From NCBI GenBank assembly GCA_963971285.1, contig OZ020254.1:4092001-4156000 (forward strand): 64,000 nt of DNA. The letters run 5' to 3'. Positions 43,901-52,085 of this stretch are shown here, piece by piece (position 1 is the stretch's first letter; the number at the start of each line of letters is the position of its first letter). The notes beneath the pieces were generated by a model that had not been told where the DNA came from, did no database searches, and worked only from the letters and a program-made list of their open reading frames with translations. A program made the position numbers and the translations under genes. This stretch comes from Astropecten irregularis. Its lineage: Eukaryota; Echinodermata; Asteroidea; Paxillosida; Astropectinidae.

Positions 43901-44670
43901 TGATTGAAGGGTTTAATGAAAAGTTTGTTTATTGCAATAAATCAGTCAAGGATTCATTGAGTAATATGATGGAATTTATTGAAGAATCTAATGTAAGAAC
44001 ACTACCATCAAATGGCACTGTAATCATGATGCATAATATCCAAGGATTGAAAGAACACTTTAAAGACTTAGAATGTAATATTGATATGATGTCAGCAGAT
44101 TTCATTTGTCTGACAGAAACATGGAGTGAGAATGAGTTTGACTGTGAGACAGAATTAAATAATTTCAAATGCTATCATCAAGTCAGAAGCGCTTCATATA
44201 ATAATTCATGCAGTGTTACTCAGATGTTAAGCAAACAGTGTCATGGAGGTGTTGCTGTGTATGGTAGAAGGAACAAGACATTCAGTAGACTGGCATTGCC
44301 TGTACACAACTTGGGGTATATTGCAGTACAAGTAATTTGTGAAATGTCATATTCTTTGGTAACAATTTATCGTCCAGCATCATATTCCATGATTGAGTTT
44401 CTCACCAACATGAAACATTTACTTGATGAACTTCATAAAGTATCTAACAGATGTATTGTAATGGGTGATTTTAATGAAGATATCTTCAAACAGCATTCAC
44501 AAATAGAGAAATTAATGTGTGAGCATGGATATACACAATGTGTGACAGATGCAACAACAGAGAATGGGACATTGATTGATCATGTATATGTAAGAAATAG
44601 AGAATCAGTATGTGCAACTGTAATTCCTACTTATTACAGTTATCATGAAGGTGTTTGTATCAATATATGA
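34960..44670 (+). CDS. Helentron polyprotein: PHD, C76-like, OTU, Rep, Pif1 helicase, AP-type endonuclease
   Basis: 3,236 codons. Order: SHEVS x20 (residues about 185-285); PHD finger (about 478-530, CWLCDKSDE, WFHTICSG, WVCCKCG); a C76-like cysteine protease with candidate Cys at 752 (GKQCVAVSL) and FDSHSR (Asp881, His883); an OTU protease with GDGNCFFRA (Cys1080) and VHYD (His1193); Lys/Arg-rich repeats (about 1310-1500); a Cys-rich helitron-associated region; Rep with PHTH (His2023, His2025) and YVVSYMSK (Tyr2229, Tyr2233); and Pif1 helicase with GGAGTGKS (2582-2589), IIDEISM, GDFYQLPPV and the late motifs HKVQG and YVALSR. The C-terminal endonuclease has NIQGL, LTETW, GDFN (Asp3170) and YSYHEG (His3229). 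Known roles: Rep nicks and joins DNA, the helicase unwinds it. The protease roles are unknown. The first ATG may be intronic, because a T-rich tract ending in CAG (34992) precedes Met14 at 34999. Confidence 0.9.
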   Translation: MFMFFFSICFQDKMPKYQRAKTMKDGMGIWRMRKPVRGASFFSNTYMFVADFSSLSLLSSCVSHSISCYSSFLSFPTQVHTGLVTQALLLEDVVENQAPAVLSNSHAGKMRMKLNDKKRLSLTLKRLSQALKHCLCHTYTICNQKYVERTSFKKPEMSHETNGEVKFETIHKTCLEDGCKKSHVSGHEVSSHEVSSHEVSSHEVSSHEVSSHEVSNHEVSSHGVSNHEVSSHEVSSHEVSSHEVSSHEVSSHEVSNHEVSSHEVSSHEVSNHEVSSHEVSSHEVSSCGMMHMMGCVKRCKLRFRRSHDKSHMRRYRRGQDKCKNQVRGVFTIPLKQKCPRTLKRQVKATCTCSNSWKCRQQRILKILACQTTGYTVSKRVRMTRKARKHVMYNYRRNGKSIEQRMSKEDRQIHEELRKSTCCHTRRCISKIIHMRRTVNRKRGRGNVCEISKGGNKRIKTCKVTKEKVKELQTENDNANVCWLCDKSDECGKRMIQCDKCCVWFHTICSGILNVNEHLIGKTFTWVCCKCGHSNYCDTLFHNFGICTGENQFDMLYSAVDQCSGGSLDQMSDKENRRHNTPKTRNGYVKQSTGKHLIRQQTGGYFLRKRKSISPNTSSKKDKCTDNPRECPKKCERRQSEKSLPHIDDTRQTESHSRNKDGTKNDVKKTGIRSVNNASNFNVTGIHPNTRRKRKVDADLKNRMNEMQSTDVVKPAKIQCCQTVNSRQADQSIVAQGSCHQGDVRFGRNIGKQCVAVSLSAIMKSQIKCMNNWGRNDMDNVLNTGNELYGFLQRSSTMNNDYLLINELPTDLNVYESNFSMNYAEPVVGTFNEQDSTLAEFNMISLKLAIEQTIQIYQACFICFHGNTFAVISHGGIYYVFDSHSRSVHGRQVQDGTSILQRSLTWQGVYRYCTELGHSMNLSDSEQFEITGVNICISHDLSICSEQHSDNSNSAPISKCTQGVETQCLNEAMESNNTLNNKGNDWVEEDTAHSVLFDDVHATGFDHELSNGDKSDNDLEIIQVTEPVPLNFLPLTKEMKITLCQKFGVSKVCLNTNKISTRCKNMGRPDTVRKIRGDGNCFFRAISCAISGTEENHRHVRTLTVNHLLKYADKFKCFLREGFSTVEDYVVRQRLFHNGTWATEVEIIAMADMLGVDLYTYSEANKWYLFSRSFSNTERLSDCGIYLYHRNEVHYDLVMNVHELVPSNQAESNENYCNRDLMSESTCTRDPVSNVHVSQCDDRKEDKPTYSQRKRKRRKRVNVRLNLKLKRDKARERYNKTKIVEDNIAYTEKKNLAKRKKYANCNKFRENVLKNERKKYAENGGQKRKLLKEKYHKDNVYRERKLNHDKTKYHKDRVHRERKVQRDKTKYHTDSVLRERKVQRDKTKYHTDSVLRERTLDREKGKYHKDSVHRQEKIHHAKARYYENAVYRQKTINSAKNKYHGNQVYRNAVINSIKKKYWSNHVYKTNLMKKLKCKYHQDANYRKKIKQRVLRERRVKSQQARNMRNVIRNWRNEVSTGPEYVCAVCCKLLFKKQVVRCNKKKYSIVSCISDKYLHKCLCTEECGNECLVSKSSRSRLWICYTCHRTLLQKKVPKEASTNNLELLNIPQELDCLNILEEHLIAINIPFMKMVALPKGGQNGIHGPVVCVPSNITDTVTALPRCKNENQLIRIKLKRKLTYKGYYQYQFVTKEHVETALSYLKQNNAWYKDIEINCDWNDPLLDDEHDEEHEDEIVHESDESSVSDEETDEDRLCGIPLDTCLQPIDIGQEVLDQYFDDVFCVAPCEGNNPVRVLMEKGNEAKCFPALFPEGSPIFDDKRDGKLTRLRYFHNRLMNADNRFAKCTQYIFYAQYLSEIEKVMSGVSIAMRQSSGKKHFSQNVNSSMIKNRDHLNDILQSDSGYRFMKPIRGTPSYWQSTQRDVMAMIRQLGIPTWFCSFSAADMRWPEVINTILRQQGDFRTIEDLDWNDKCTVLRSNPVTVARMFEHRFHTFLKDVIMSSAEPIGKVMDYFYRVEFQQRGSPHTHCLFWIENAPRLDKDDDADVIKFIDKYISCKMPTQEEDEELNEIISHVQLHSRKHTKSCKKKGSECRFNFPRPPSNRTFIASCDPADECNDKDCEHDGYNHEESTSISNDEMKRKAAKELLQSVWNAIKDENSQHMSTSELFQSINITQTDFEKANDVLSRKPTIVLKREPQHVWVNLYNPDLIRAWNANMDIQYITDAYACAAYVVSYMSKSERELGQLIAHAQSEAKKGNLDARQSMKEIGCVYLHNRELSAQEAVFRVCGLRLKEGSRKVEFIPIGENPVRMSLPLSVIQNKCEDDDDIFMTSRVDRYKARPDIDEFDDMCLAKFCSEYRIIYNGDTCNISRKSLVYALKHGLGHIQKRTRTEPAVIRYPRFSVTKYPEKYYHSILQLFLPYHVDAQLKPPQFDNYEQFYENGSVCLNNQMKSVSVVVESNRSKFEKNAEALEAAKQYVEKHGMQEDAWALISPISEQERLECEAEREPVLPEDDDLDIPDLQSDKKDKVCNIEPHTMKISKQDALSLLRSLNTQQRQVFNKIRDWCLQKVQGKNPEPFHVFITGGAGTGKSHLVKSIHYEATRLFTRMVNNPDNVSVMITAPTGVAAFNINGSTIHSALSIPTDARLPYQPLGEEKLNTLRNELQDLQIVIIDEISMVDHKMLCYIHGRLRQIKQTRDLKPFGKVSILAVGDFYQLPPVKGKSLYQRDITVDLWNDCFKKVELREIMRQKDDMQFAESLNRIRVRAKQDKLLDEDVAMLQSRETGEEWDDALHIFPCNKQVDEYNRKILFAKCSDYFCILANDFQKESHKKTSRVKIPPKSLRTTLPESLWLGTGARVMLAKNLDVSDGLVNGVLGTVCEIILSHDESTPEYIHIVFDSESVGSKVKRKSATNAGFIRIQREEEHISKQWIRRQFPLKLAWACTVHKVQGVTTDRAVVSLERTFSPGQAYVALSRVTSLNGLVIEGFNEKFVYCNKSVKDSLSNMMEFIEESNVRTLPSNGTVIMMHNIQGLKEHFKDLECNIDMMSADFICLTETWSENEFDCETELNNFKCYHQVRSASYNNSCSVTQMLSKQCHGGVAVYGRRNKTFSRLALPVHNLGYIAVQVICEMSYSLVTIYRPASYSMIEFLTNMKHLLDELHKVSNRCIVMGDFNEDIFKQHSQIEKLMCEHGYTQCVTDATTENGTLIDHVYVRNRESVCATVIPTYYSYHEGVCINI
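34971..34992 (+). promoter_or_regulatory. Candidate 3' splice site before Met14 of the Helentron frame
   Basis: A pyrimidine-rich tract ending TTTTCAG at 34992, directly followed by GACAAAATG. If used, the first 11 codons of the open frame are intronic and translation starts at 34999 or in an upstream exon that I cannot place. Confidence 0.45.
35512..35814 (+). repeat. 20 x 15-bp tandem repeat encoding SHEVS
   Basis: Unit GTAAGCAGTCATGAG, in frame and with no length variation. Variants are N for S (four units), one G for the first S, and one E-to-G. Each unit contains GAG|GTAAGC (one is GGG|GTAAGC), a near-consensus 5' splice site, first at 35521 and last at 35806. The antisense frame is also open (MTAYL repeats) as a by-product. 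Confidence 0.95.
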
Positions 44671-44920
44671 GATTTTGTATTTAGTTGTTGTACACAATAC
44701 ACATCAATTAATTATTATCTGACAATGGAAATATCATGTACATGACCTTGGCATTTATCACAAATGTATGCATTCTGATGAGTTAGATTTGAGTTGAACA
44801 TGCAATTTAAGAAAGACATGATTTACTGTTTCTTTTAAAGATATACATGTAATGGTTTGGAAGGTAGTAAAACAAATTCAAAATTGAATATTAAATGTTT
44901 TTGGTCAGGAAATAGGTAAT

Positions 44921-45230
44921 ATGCAAATTAGGCTTGCCCTTCACCGACATATGTGAGCACTGCATACTCAGTGCTTGTGAGAGCACATGAAAAATCACAT
45001 GCTTGCTCAGGTGGGATTTGAACCCACAACCTCGTACTTACTAGTGCAGATGCCATACTGCTAGGCCACCAAGCTCTAGCGGTATGGCATTGGCACTAGT
45101 AAGCAGGAGGTCGTGCGTTCAAATCCCACTTGAGCCAGCATGTGATTTTTTTTCACATGCTGTCATGCTCTCACAATCACTGAGTATGCAGTGCTCATCC
45201 ACGTTGGTGAAGGGCAAGCCTAATTTGCAT
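44921..45230. mobile_element. Palindromic SINE-3 (tRNA-like arms)
   Basis: ATGCAAATTAGGCTTGCCCT at the left and AGGGCAAGCCTAATTTGCAT at the right. The arms, about 150 bp each, both carry tRNA-like sequence (minus: GGGATTTGAACCC; plus: GCGTTCAAATCCC) and meet near 45072. It begins 250 bp after the Helentron stop codon. Confidence 0.8.
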
Positions 45231-45479
45231 AGTAAATTCAAAATTAAGAGCTAAACTCTGCACATGTGTGTATACAGTATTATTATGAATAACATCAAAT
45301 TTCCAAGAGCTTTTATTTTGATTACGAACATAATTCCCACCAACTTTGATTATTTGCGAATGAATACATGATTGTAAAGGTCCCAGAACAGCGCTCACTT
45401 TGTGTAATCCGAGATGTACATAAAATGACTCCATTTTTCTTATAAAATATAATGAATGGTTTTGATCTTACTTGGGGTA

Positions 45480-45655
45480 TCCGAACTGTCTTCAGTCTTT
45501 GTTTTTACTAAATTCTGGATAAATACACCATTTCAGACAGATATATTTTAACAGTATCTTACTACCAGCACCATCTTCATACCCTGAAAGTTACACATAA
45601 ATCTGTGAACATTTCTGTTTGGGTATGTTACCAATCCTGTAGTATACCTTTTATC
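45480..45655 (+). repeat. Family-B MITE, right part
   Basis: AAATTCTGGATAAATACACC, then CATCTTCATACCCTGAAAG, TCTGTGAACATTTCTGTTTG and the end GTAGTATACCTTTTA. The left end is lost. Confidence 0.6.
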
Positions 45656-45788
45656 AGTATTTTTATTTGAATGTGAAGTGCATCATATAGACTGCACATG
45701 CCATCATTATATTCATTTCGAATAATTTTATCTAACATTTTAATACACTCCACAGATGTCTGTCAAACCATGCACAATCATCTAGCCT

Positions 45789-46590
45789 GCTTGACAATGG
45801 CCCCTCTACACTGCAGTTGTCATCTTGCCATCAGGATAGTGACTGATACACTCAGCAGGGCCATTTCAACCCTTGGCCCCTCTAAACTGCAGATGTCATC
45901 TTGTCACCATGGCTGTGACCGATACACTCAGCAGGGCCATGTCATCCCATGGCCCCTCCACACTGCAGTTATCACCTTGCTACCATGACTGTGACTGATA
46001 CACTCAGCAGGGCCATGTCAACCCATGGCACCTCTACACTGCAGTCACCTTGCCATCAGGATAGTGACTGATACACTCAGCAGGGCCATGTCAACCCTTG
46101 GCCCCTCTAAACTGCAGATGTCATCTTGTCACCATGGCTGTGACCGATACACTCAGCAGGGCCATGTCAACCCTTGCCCCTCCACACTGCAGTTATCACC
46201 TTGCTACCATGACTGATACACTCAGCAGGGCCATGTCAACCCATGGCACCTCTACACTGCAGTCACCTTGCCATCAGGATAGTGACTAATACACTCAGCA
46301 GGGCCATGTCAACCCTTGGCCCCTCTACACTGCAGTCACCTTGCCACCATGACTGTGACTGATACACTCAGCAGGGCCATGTCAACCCTTGGCCCCTCCA
46401 CACTGCAGTTATCACCTTGCTACCATGACTGTGACTGATACACTCAGCAGGGCCATGTCAACCCATGGCACCTCTACACTGCAGTCACCTTGCCACCATG
46501 ACTGTGACTGATACACTCAGCAGGGCCATGTCAACCCTTGGCCCCTCCACACTGCAGTTATCACCTTGCTACCATGACTGTGACTGTAGT
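45789..46590 (+). repeat. Minisatellite, about 11 units of 69-76 bp
   Basis: The unit contains CACTGCAG, ACCTTGC, CATGACTG and GATACACTCAGCAGGGCCAT then GTCAACCC. GATACACTC starts recur at 45845, 45921, 45997, 46070, 46146, 46215, 46288 (as AATACACTC), 46361, 46437 and 46510. Spacing is 76, 73 or 69, so units differ by 3-4 bp steps. The open frames across it are by-products. Confidence 0.9.
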
Positions 46591-47577
46591 GTCATCTTTT
46601 TTCTGTGGTCATAACAATTTCAGGTATGACTGCTGTTAATATTTGTTATGATTTTGTTGTGACGTTTATTTGAAAATTGTAGCCCAGGCTCGAAATAGTA
46701 CTTGCCCGTCATACAATGTCTAGGAAAAACTGCTCTGGGCTAGTTAGACTCACTTCCTTGGTTGCCCGGTTGGCTAGTAAAAAAAAAAAAAAGAAAGAAC
46801 CTAAATGTTGAGGTATGGATAAACATATGTACAGGCTAGTAAAATCTGCAGTAAGCTGGCCAGTGTGCTAGCCATAACAAAGTTAGTGCAAGGCCTGGTG
46901 GCCATAGTAAAACAAAAATTGAAACAGTTTTGCCCTGTCTTAGAAAATTCCTGTACAAAAAATTAAAACTGAGAACAAAAAAGACATATTTTTGACCCCA
47001 TGCTTGTCCTTGAAGAGTACATGAATACTGGTCATTTCTGTTCATGTGGAAACATCTTTTGACAGATTTATTGACATTAATGTTATTATAACACTAGCAT
47101 CATTTTCATTTTCAAGTGCATCTTTTGTCTTTTTATTCCACCTTCTAATTTTACAGTTTGGAATATTGGACGTCCTTCAATACAACAATCACCAGCAGTA
47201 AACAGTCACTATTGGAAGCAGTGAGGGTTCTGCATAGAGACTTACTACACATGTGTGTAACTGTAATGCTTTATAGCATAAATTAAGGAAATCTTGTTGA
47301 CTGCTACAGTTGTTGCTGTGGAGATAAACATTATGTAAAGCATAGAAGACACTCCCCTCTTTGTCTACCAGCAAGACACTCACATCAGTCATCACATGGT
47401 GACAGCTGCCACAGTTTATGGCTCAAGTAATCATCAGAGGATCAGTCATCTGTAGCATCCATCTTCTTATCATCATTACCAACTATGACTTCTTCCTGTA
47501 CTGAGCATCTTTTTACAAAACAAATTTACTAAATGTGAAAGAAATATTCATTTTCTATCTGACAGCTGATAAAGAAG

Positions 47578-47830
47578 TGGTGCTGTGGCCTAGTAGTCTG
47601 GTGTGTCCTACTCAAGGTCTTGTGGTCTATCTACAGATTGTGGGTTCGAATCCAGCCATGGGCTAGTGATGATTGCATCCTAGGGCAAGATGCCTTATCA
47701 CATATTGCTTCTCTTCACCCATGTGTAAATGGGTACCTGTGAGGGTAGAGATGACTTTGTGCTTGATTATCCTCTGTGCACCTGTATGTTCTCCTGGGAG
47801 TTGAGATGGTTTTAAGAATGTACATGTACA
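47578..47830 (+). mobile_element. SINE-2 (tRNA-derived), uninterrupted copy
   Basis: The A-box region GTGGCCTAGTAGTCTGG and the B box GGGTTCGAATCC, followed by a body that matches the minus strand of 31765-32290. It gives the unbroken sequence across the MITE insertion site there. Confidence 0.75.
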
Positions 47831-48317
47831 CGCAGGCCAATTACCATGTTTAATAGTAATACATGTGTATGCATACAGATACATTGATTGTGATGCGCTA
47901 AATGGAAGGAGTTCATTTTATGGTTAATAATATCATTATTATGCTATTATTACCAATCCAGGTGTGAAATATTTCTGAAGACCTCTCTGAAACCTCTGTG
48001 GCTTATGACTGAAAAAGCACCACATTAATCATGCACAAACATGCCCTTTGCTGTGGTGTATCATACCATGCAGTGAAATTGGTTTGACAAGAAAAACATG
48101 TACATGTATTGCAGCTTTCTGTACACCTTAATTACTTGCATTGGTACCAGTAAAGAGGACAAATTCCCCTTTTTTCGTTCTTCTTTTAAAGTGAATGTCC
48201 TTCAAGGCAAAAGAGGAATGCCTTCATATTTTTGCATTCATGATATATGTACATGTGTATATACAAACCACTGCATATTTCTTTGCAGCTTACATCTTTT
48301 GCATGATTTCCATGCTA

Positions 48318-48515
48318 ATTCCACTTGTTATGGCTTCTGACTGCCAAAGAAAGAAAGATAGGTGACTATTTGGGACACCACCAACCCAGGGTTTGCAAAG
48401 CTCAGTTGCTAGAGCTGGTTGGAATCCCCTCTAGTCAATTTTTCTTTGGTCACTTTTAAAATTGTTTATAATACCCCAGCCAATTTTCCTTGTGGTTATT
48501 CAATGATTGCCCTCT
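48318..48515 (+). mobile_element. SINE-1 copy, diverged
   Basis: TTATGGCTTCTGACTGCC, GTGACTATTTGGGACACC, a degraded A box (AAAGCTCAGTTGCTAGAGC), GTCAATTTTTCTTTGGTCAC and CCTTGTGGTTATTCAATG. Confidence 0.6.
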
Positions 48516-48734
48516 GTGGACTTCAGAACTTATTTTTGTACTGTTCTTTAACATGTTAAGGCTTACCATGTGTAGAGTGACAAAAGAAGCCTACAGGTAT
48601 TGAATCAAAGTATTTGTTTTTAAATGGGAATCCTAACACCGTGTAAACACTTTACATTGTTTGTATTGTGCTAGCATAATTGTAGTATCATGTACAAACA
48701 GTCACATCAAGCTGAAAATCTACAAGCACTCAAT

Positions 48735-48809
48735 ATTTCACATGGAATGTGTCATTCATATTTCACATGGAATGTGTCATTCATATTTCACATGGAATGT
48801 GTCATTCAT
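48735..48809 (+). repeat. 3 x 25-bp tandem repeat
   Basis: Three identical units beginning ATTTCACATGGAATGTGTCA. Confidence 0.95.
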
Positions 48810-49868
48810 AATTGGCTAGTGTAACATGCTGAATCTAGTGAAATTATTTTCAAGATGTGTTTGCGCCCTCCACTGAATCACATACATGTATGTAATACCT
48901 TTTGAACTAATAAAGTATTCATAATTATCTACAACAAAATTCATTTGGGTTTCAGATGAAACTTGTACATTTGTCTACAATGGGACTCAAAGTGTAATGT
49001 TTACAAATTAATCAATTAAATGAAGTAAATAATTATGATAATGCTTCACCATTTTGCTGACACATGTTTTTAAGTTAAATGGCAGTGTGATTTTGAATTG
49101 TTTATGGACAAGTTTGAAATAAAATACATGTCATTGACAAGGTATTTATGTAATAAATCTTCTTTTCTAGTTCTATTGTGTATTAATTTTGGTATTATGT
49201 GGACCTCTGTCTATATTAGAAACCACTTCAACGCCAAAGTTTTTCATTCCGACAGTGTGGGTAAATTACTTGTACAAGGCAACCAGCGGGGGAAGAAAGA
49301 AAGGTAAAAAACGTAAGTGAGAATTTAATTATGAAAAATTAATATTTAATAATGTCCCTGCCTGCTGCACAACTGATCGAAAACGATGGATCAGTTACAA
49401 TTTGTCGAGCAAAAAGTGCGATTGTACGAGTTCAATACAGCTCCAACATACTTATTTTTCACATGAGGGCGCACTTTACAGTCGTTTGGTCGATAGGTTT
49501 CCCGACAACAGTACAACAGTAAAGGATAGCCATGACTTGATGTTCTGTGGCAATCAGTTATCATTCCCACTTCCATGATGGTTGTACTATTTGAATCCAG
49601 TGTTTCATGCCATCGTCATATCACCACTGTAATTCATCTCATTATACCAATGATTCGACAAAAACTTTTTTTTCAATTGGTTTTATTGTTGACGATACTG
49701 TACAATGTTTACAATAAATCGGCCCGGATAAATCCGATTGCAGACTGAATTTTCGAGGGCACAAAAAAAATGTTGATGACTCGAAATAATATGTGTTTTC
49801 ATTAATGACCCGAGGGCATGAATTTCGAGGGCATGAAACAAATTGGATGCCTAAAACTGATCAAAATT

Positions 49869-49924
49869 GTCACGTTAGTAGAAAAGAAAACCCACTGTCA
49901 CGTTAGTAGAAAAGAAAACCCACT
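49869..49924 (+). repeat. 2 x 28-bp tandem duplication
   Basis: Two identical units beginning GTCACGTTAGTAGAAAAG and ending CCCACT. Confidence 0.9.
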
Positions 49925-50107
49925 AAGTTGTTGTACGGCATGAAACAGGACTGGAACATGCAGGACCGTACATACAATGACATACAATACGTATCAACTA
50001 ATTACATTAATAGCATTCTGGTTTGGTAAGATTTTGTTTGAAAATGATATAAAGAGACATACGTGCATTGTCTATGAGGGAAAAATAGTTTTGAGTCAAC
50101 GATCAAT

Positions 50108-50300
50108 TTGACATCACGTCCCGGCATGACCCAGTGCGCAAGCCACACCGTCGGGCCGCCGGCGGCTCAGCAGCGCCGCCATCCACCGACCGTGGTCTGC
50201 CGGTGCACGGTGGTTGCCACTATGAAACGGCCGTGTAAATACCACCGTGTATTTACAATGGTCGTCCAGCCGAGATCGGGCCGATGGTAATGGGGGACCG
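50108..50300. other. GC- and CpG-rich island, function unknown
   Basis: An abrupt GC-rich patch (GGGCCGCCGGCGG, GCGCCGCC, GGTCTGCCGG) in AT-rich surroundings. It is open on both strands for 60-70 codons, but neither frame is recognised. It could be a promoter, a first exon or part of an unlisted repeat. Confidence 0.4.
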
Positions 50301-51461
50301 ACGCTGACTGTATAGGCATATTGCATATAAATAGCCTTACCGAGTATAATATTTATACAAAATTATATCAAGAACATGAAATCACTCTGATGACACTAGA
50401 GTCTAGGGGAAATGGCGTGACATATTTAATTTGTTCATGTGTAAAACTGATCATATTGCCACGTACACAAAAACAAATTATGGATCATTGCACTTTTCCA
50501 TACAACTCTTCCCAAGTATTAAGCTGTACATGTATAGCTAATATTAACACAACCCATACAATGAGGTACAATACGGCAACCTACATCGATAGCATTTAAA
50601 TATTTGGTGCTGGTATTTAACGATAATAAACACTTAAAAAGTCTTACATGAAAATGTCTATGGCAAGATTATAAACGAAGTTTTGATCGAGTCGCGCAAT
50701 CCGCGGACAATAATGAATGTCATACACACACAGTGCAGTGAAATACGTACGTACAGTGCAGTGTGCATGTGGGTGTATGGGGAGAGTTGAGTCATCCGAG
50801 CATCATATGTTTTGTATACGACCATATTGTCACGTAATCTGTGTACAAAGTTAACGGGCTGTGAGAAATATTTAAAAATTCATAAAAAATCAAGTCATGA
50901 CGTCATGATGTCGAAAAGTTTCGGGACACAACTACCCTATATGGACTTCCTTCAGACCAAGTTTGGTTAAAATCGGCTGTTTAAAAATGGCAAAAGTGGG
51001 GTGCAGAATACCCCTGTGCTTTGTCTATGGGAATTCGGCGACAAGAAGAGGAAGTGGAAGAAAAAAAAAAAAAAACAGAACAGAAACAAAGGCTTTTCGC
51101 TTGCGCGAAAAAGCCAATTAATGCGTCACTTCCAGGCAATTTCACTTTTGTTGTCCATCTACAAATAAACGTCTTGCAAAAAACTTGTAAATTCTTTATT
51201 TTAACAAAGACTTCTGAAATTCTACGGAGGTTTGTAACTGAATAAAAGATTGTCTGGAGCTATATTTAATATTGGCAACCATTACTGATTTGAAGTAATT
51301 TAAGTATTGCAGAATGACAATATGATGTACGTGTAAGACTGGAACCAGACAATATGCAGTTTACATGTAAGACTGGAACCAGACTACACGTTGGTATAAG
51401 CTGTACTTTGTAATGTACATGTATTTAAACAAATACTCATTGATTTCTACATAGGTAACAC

Positions 51462-51682
51462 AGGCCTTTACTAAACTAGGCTTGAGGCTAGGCTTGGGAC
51501 TTATTTCGCTACCGCCATTTGAGGCCCACAATACAGAATGAAGGGACTTGGCCACATGACGAAGCTGAAGAAAGTCTCCAGCTGTGCCATGTATATCAAG
51601 CCCTTCATTTCTTTTAGGAGACGAAATAGCGGGAGCAAATAAAAACCCTAGCCTAGTCCCAAGCCTCAATTCGTAAAGGCTC
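51462..51682. mobile_element. Family-D MITE
   Basis: CAGGCCTTTACTAAACTAGG at the left; CAATTCGTAAAGGCTCAC at the right. The inner GAGGCTAGGCTTGGGACTTA and AGCCTAGTCCCAAGCCTC pair. It may lie in the MOGS 3' UTR. Confidence 0.7.
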
Positions 51683-52085
51683 ACATTTTCCATTTGGAGT
51701 GATTTATCCACTGATCTATATATGAAGACTGTGTTAGCTCATTGGCCATTGAAAGTTTTGTCTTAATATAGAGAATTAGAGATCAGTGGATAGTGGATAC
51801 ATTACTCTCCATGGCCAATCCACTAGGTGTTGACAATAGAAATCAGTGGATACACGGGCTGCTATTAGACACTCAACTGTTTTGAACACCACATTTTATG
51901 TGCAATGTACAAGGCATTTACGGTACATATATTTAGAGCCTGTTTTCAGCACAAACTTCTGGCTCAAACTTTCAGACCATTCTGTTTAGAGTGACACGCA
52001 ATAGACTCGCAATGAAAGAAATTTGAAAGGTACACCTCAATTTCCACTGTGAAGATTAAAATGCTAAATACCTCAGCCAATAGCT

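Larger units (their letters stand above)
34960..44670 (+). mobile_element. Autonomous Helentron (Helitron2-type) transposon body
   Basis: The coding body of a rolling-circle DNA transposon with HUH Rep, Pif1-type helicase and a C-terminal AP-type endonuclease, the combination that defines Helentrons. The frame has no stop over 9.7 kb, so the insertion is young or under selection. The true ends lie outside the frame and I could not place them; Helentron termini lack the simple TC/CTRR marks of classic Helitrons. Base composition is much richer in A+T than the host exons. Confidence 0.9.
44671..52085. other. Helentron-MOGS intergenic region
   Basis: No coding exon recognised. It holds a palindromic SINE-3, a family-B remnant, a large minisatellite, SINE-2 and SINE-1 copies, two short tandem repeats, a GC-rich island and a family-D MITE (all listed). 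The stretches 46600-47570 and 50300-51460 are otherwise featureless apart from an A-rich tract with the hairpin GGCTTTTCGC / GCGAAAAAGCC at 51091-51115. Confidence 0.5.

Noticed and set aside
45698-46289. Overlapping plus-strand frames of 60-96 codons
   Set aside because: They lie in the 69-76 bp minisatellite and shift frame with unit length.
51061-51115. A-rich tract plus hairpin as a bacterial-type terminator
   Set aside because: The context is eukaryotic intergenic DNA. It is more likely part of a retroposon tail or chance.
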